Assembly: GCA_029978085.1 (NCBI GenBank)
Contig: JAPOJV010000016.1
Coordinates: 1 to 35,924 of the forward strand
Direction of reading: 5' to 3'
DNA length: 35,924 bases
Source of the DNA: a bacterium
Lineage (GTDB): Bacteria > Planctomycetota > Planctomycetia > Pirellulales > UBA1268
Shown here: piece by piece, positions 35,253 through 35,924 of the stretch
Numbering within the stretch: position 1 is the first letter of the stretch
How the letters are laid out: each line of letters begins with the position of its first letter
Notes under the pieces: model-generated
What the model saw: only the letters and a program-made list of their open reading frames with translations
What the model was told of the DNA's origin: nothing
Databases searched by the model: none
Translations under genes and position numbers: made by a program

Positions 35253-35597
35253 CTACGGCTGCATCGCGTCGGTGGGGCGGGGGCCGCAGTCCTTGCGGCC
35301 GGAGCCGGCGAACCGGCTCGTGGCCCGCACGGTCATGTCGGCGTCGCACGTGATCTGGCAGGAGAGCCGCAGCCCCGGCGTGCCTGCGAGCCCCTTCGCC
35401 GCGAGCACGTCCCGCTCGGCCTGCCGCATCGTCGCCGGCTCACCCGCAACGAACTCCACGCGGCACGTGGTGCACCGCGCGATGCCACCACAGGCGTGCA
35501 GCTGGTCGATCCCGCACTCATCGACGAGCGCATTGACGAGCCGCTTGCCGGCCGGTACCTCGAACGAACCGACACCTTCAACCGTGAGCTTGGGCAT
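35253..35597 (-). CDS. [2Fe-2S] ferredoxin, adrenodoxin-type spacing
   Basis: A 114-residue electron carrier. The cluster ligands are C36, C42, C45 and C80, giving the C-x5-C-x2-C spacing of the adrenodoxin/Isc-type group rather than the C-x4-C-x2-C of plant ferredoxins (HACGGIARCTTC, then LRLSCQ). The C-terminal ~25 residues (TVRATSRFAGSGRKDCGPRP) are extra and include one further cysteine. The start at 35597 has a ribosome site AAGGAAAC seven bases upstream; a longer frame adds 25 unlikely residues. No partner oxidoreductase is visible nearby. Confidence 0.92.
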   Translation of the reverse strand: MPKLTVEGVGSFEVPAGKRLVNALVDECGIDQLHACGGIARCTTCRVEFVAGEPATMRQAERDVLAAKGLAGTPGLRLSCQITCDADMTVRATSRFAGSGRKDCGPRPTDAMQP

Positions 35598-35762
35598 AGA
35601 TGTTTCCTTGCAATGAATAAAAGCAGGTGATCCGTCGAACTCCAAAACGGGTAGGCGAGGGGGTCGGTGCAAGCTCGAGGAGCATTTGGACCGAGTCTTC
35701 GAGGTCCCGCGACGAGACTTGTACCGCCCCCGAGCCGGTGATCTCCGTAATGAAGACGCCGT

Positions 35763-35924
35763 CTACAGTCCGGCGGCCGCGGGTTGAACCGCAGCCGCAG
35801 GCCGTGCTGGGGTTGCCGCTGCCGGAGCAGGCTGGGGCTTCGGCCCCTTCTCGTCAAGGTTGGCAGCGAGATCGTCGGCCGTCACGCTCGACGCCACGCC
35901 CCCCTCCGGCACGTCGGCGCCGCA
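35763..35924 (-). CDS. C-terminal end of an unknown protein (cut by right edge)
   Basis: The minus strand is open from the right edge to a TAG at 35765-35763, giving 53 residues. The end reads CGADVPEGGVASSVTADDLA then NLDEKGPKPQPAPAAATPAR and a Pro/Ala-rich tail finishing VQPAAAGL. Such tails are common on exported or modular proteins, but nothing identifies the family. Codon use (GC-rich third positions) fits a real gene. The 165 bases between this stop and the ferredoxin start hold no other open frame I can support. Confidence 0.5.
   Translation of the reverse strand, partial: CGADVPEGGVASSVTADDLAANLDEKGPKPQPAPAAATPARPAAAVQPAAAGL

Overview
The window is about 36 kb of GC-rich DNA, densely packed with genes on both strands. 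It looks chromosomal and most likely comes from a member of the Planctomycetota, probably Pirellulales. The reasons are the planctomycete-style Ser/Thr-kinase-like membrane protein, the cytochrome b fused to c-type haem domains, Gfo/Idh/MocA oxidoreductases beside TIM-barrel isomerases, secreted proteins of planctomycete type, and short palindromic repeats between genes. This placement rests on gene style recalled from the group, not on a marker-gene search. I see no rRNA, tRNA, CRISPR array, phage gene or transposase.

Layout. 1-6299: a DNA-repair set on the minus strand, made of a beta-CASP exonuclease, an ATP-dependent DNA ligase, a large Lhr-type helicase and a PdeM-type metallophosphoesterase cut by the left edge. 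It is split by one plus-strand secreted protein gene and by two palindromic repeat clusters. 6300-6650: a repeat-filled spacer. 6651-8667: a small secreted protein and a Ppx/GppA phosphatase (minus). 8760-13405: a plus-strand run of ribF, a DHH phosphoesterase gene, a Rieske protein gene and a cytochrome b/c fusion gene. 13406-13825: a second repeat-filled spacer. 13826-15061: glutamate-type dehydrogenase (minus). 15182-19112: pseudokinase membrane protein and DAHP synthase. 19114-20454: MgtE (minus). 20519-23313: di-haem cytochrome and ThiC. 23416-25504: IspF and CysRS (minus). 25552-28309: a three-gene ABC transporter. 28331-29934: YeiH-type transporter plus a tiny membrane protein. 29970-32634: TIM-barrel protein, UbiA-type prenyltransferase, second TIM-barrel protein. 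32724-33869: Gfo/Idh/MocA oxidoreductase. 33870-35140: decayed DNA with a gene remnant and a broken XylR/AraC regulator. 35253-35924: a [2Fe-2S] ferredoxin and the tail of an unknown gene.

How the genes work together. The first block is the known Lhr/MPE/Exo/Lig repair cluster, broken into sections here. The Rieske and fused cytochrome b/c genes could give a complete quinol-oxidising bc complex from two polypeptides. The TIM-barrel/UbiA/TIM-barrel trio resembles part of an Ebo-type cluster and is the best candidate for an uncharacterised pathway. The region after it appears to be in decay: the regulator has lost the middle of its ligand-binding domain and carries an in-frame stop at the join.

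Three families of short non-coding repeats recur in the spacers: palindromes of the type GTCACGNCGTGAC, 128-156 bp elements ending in GGGCTGCCC-like inverted repeats, and one 76-bp element with 19-bp inverted arms.
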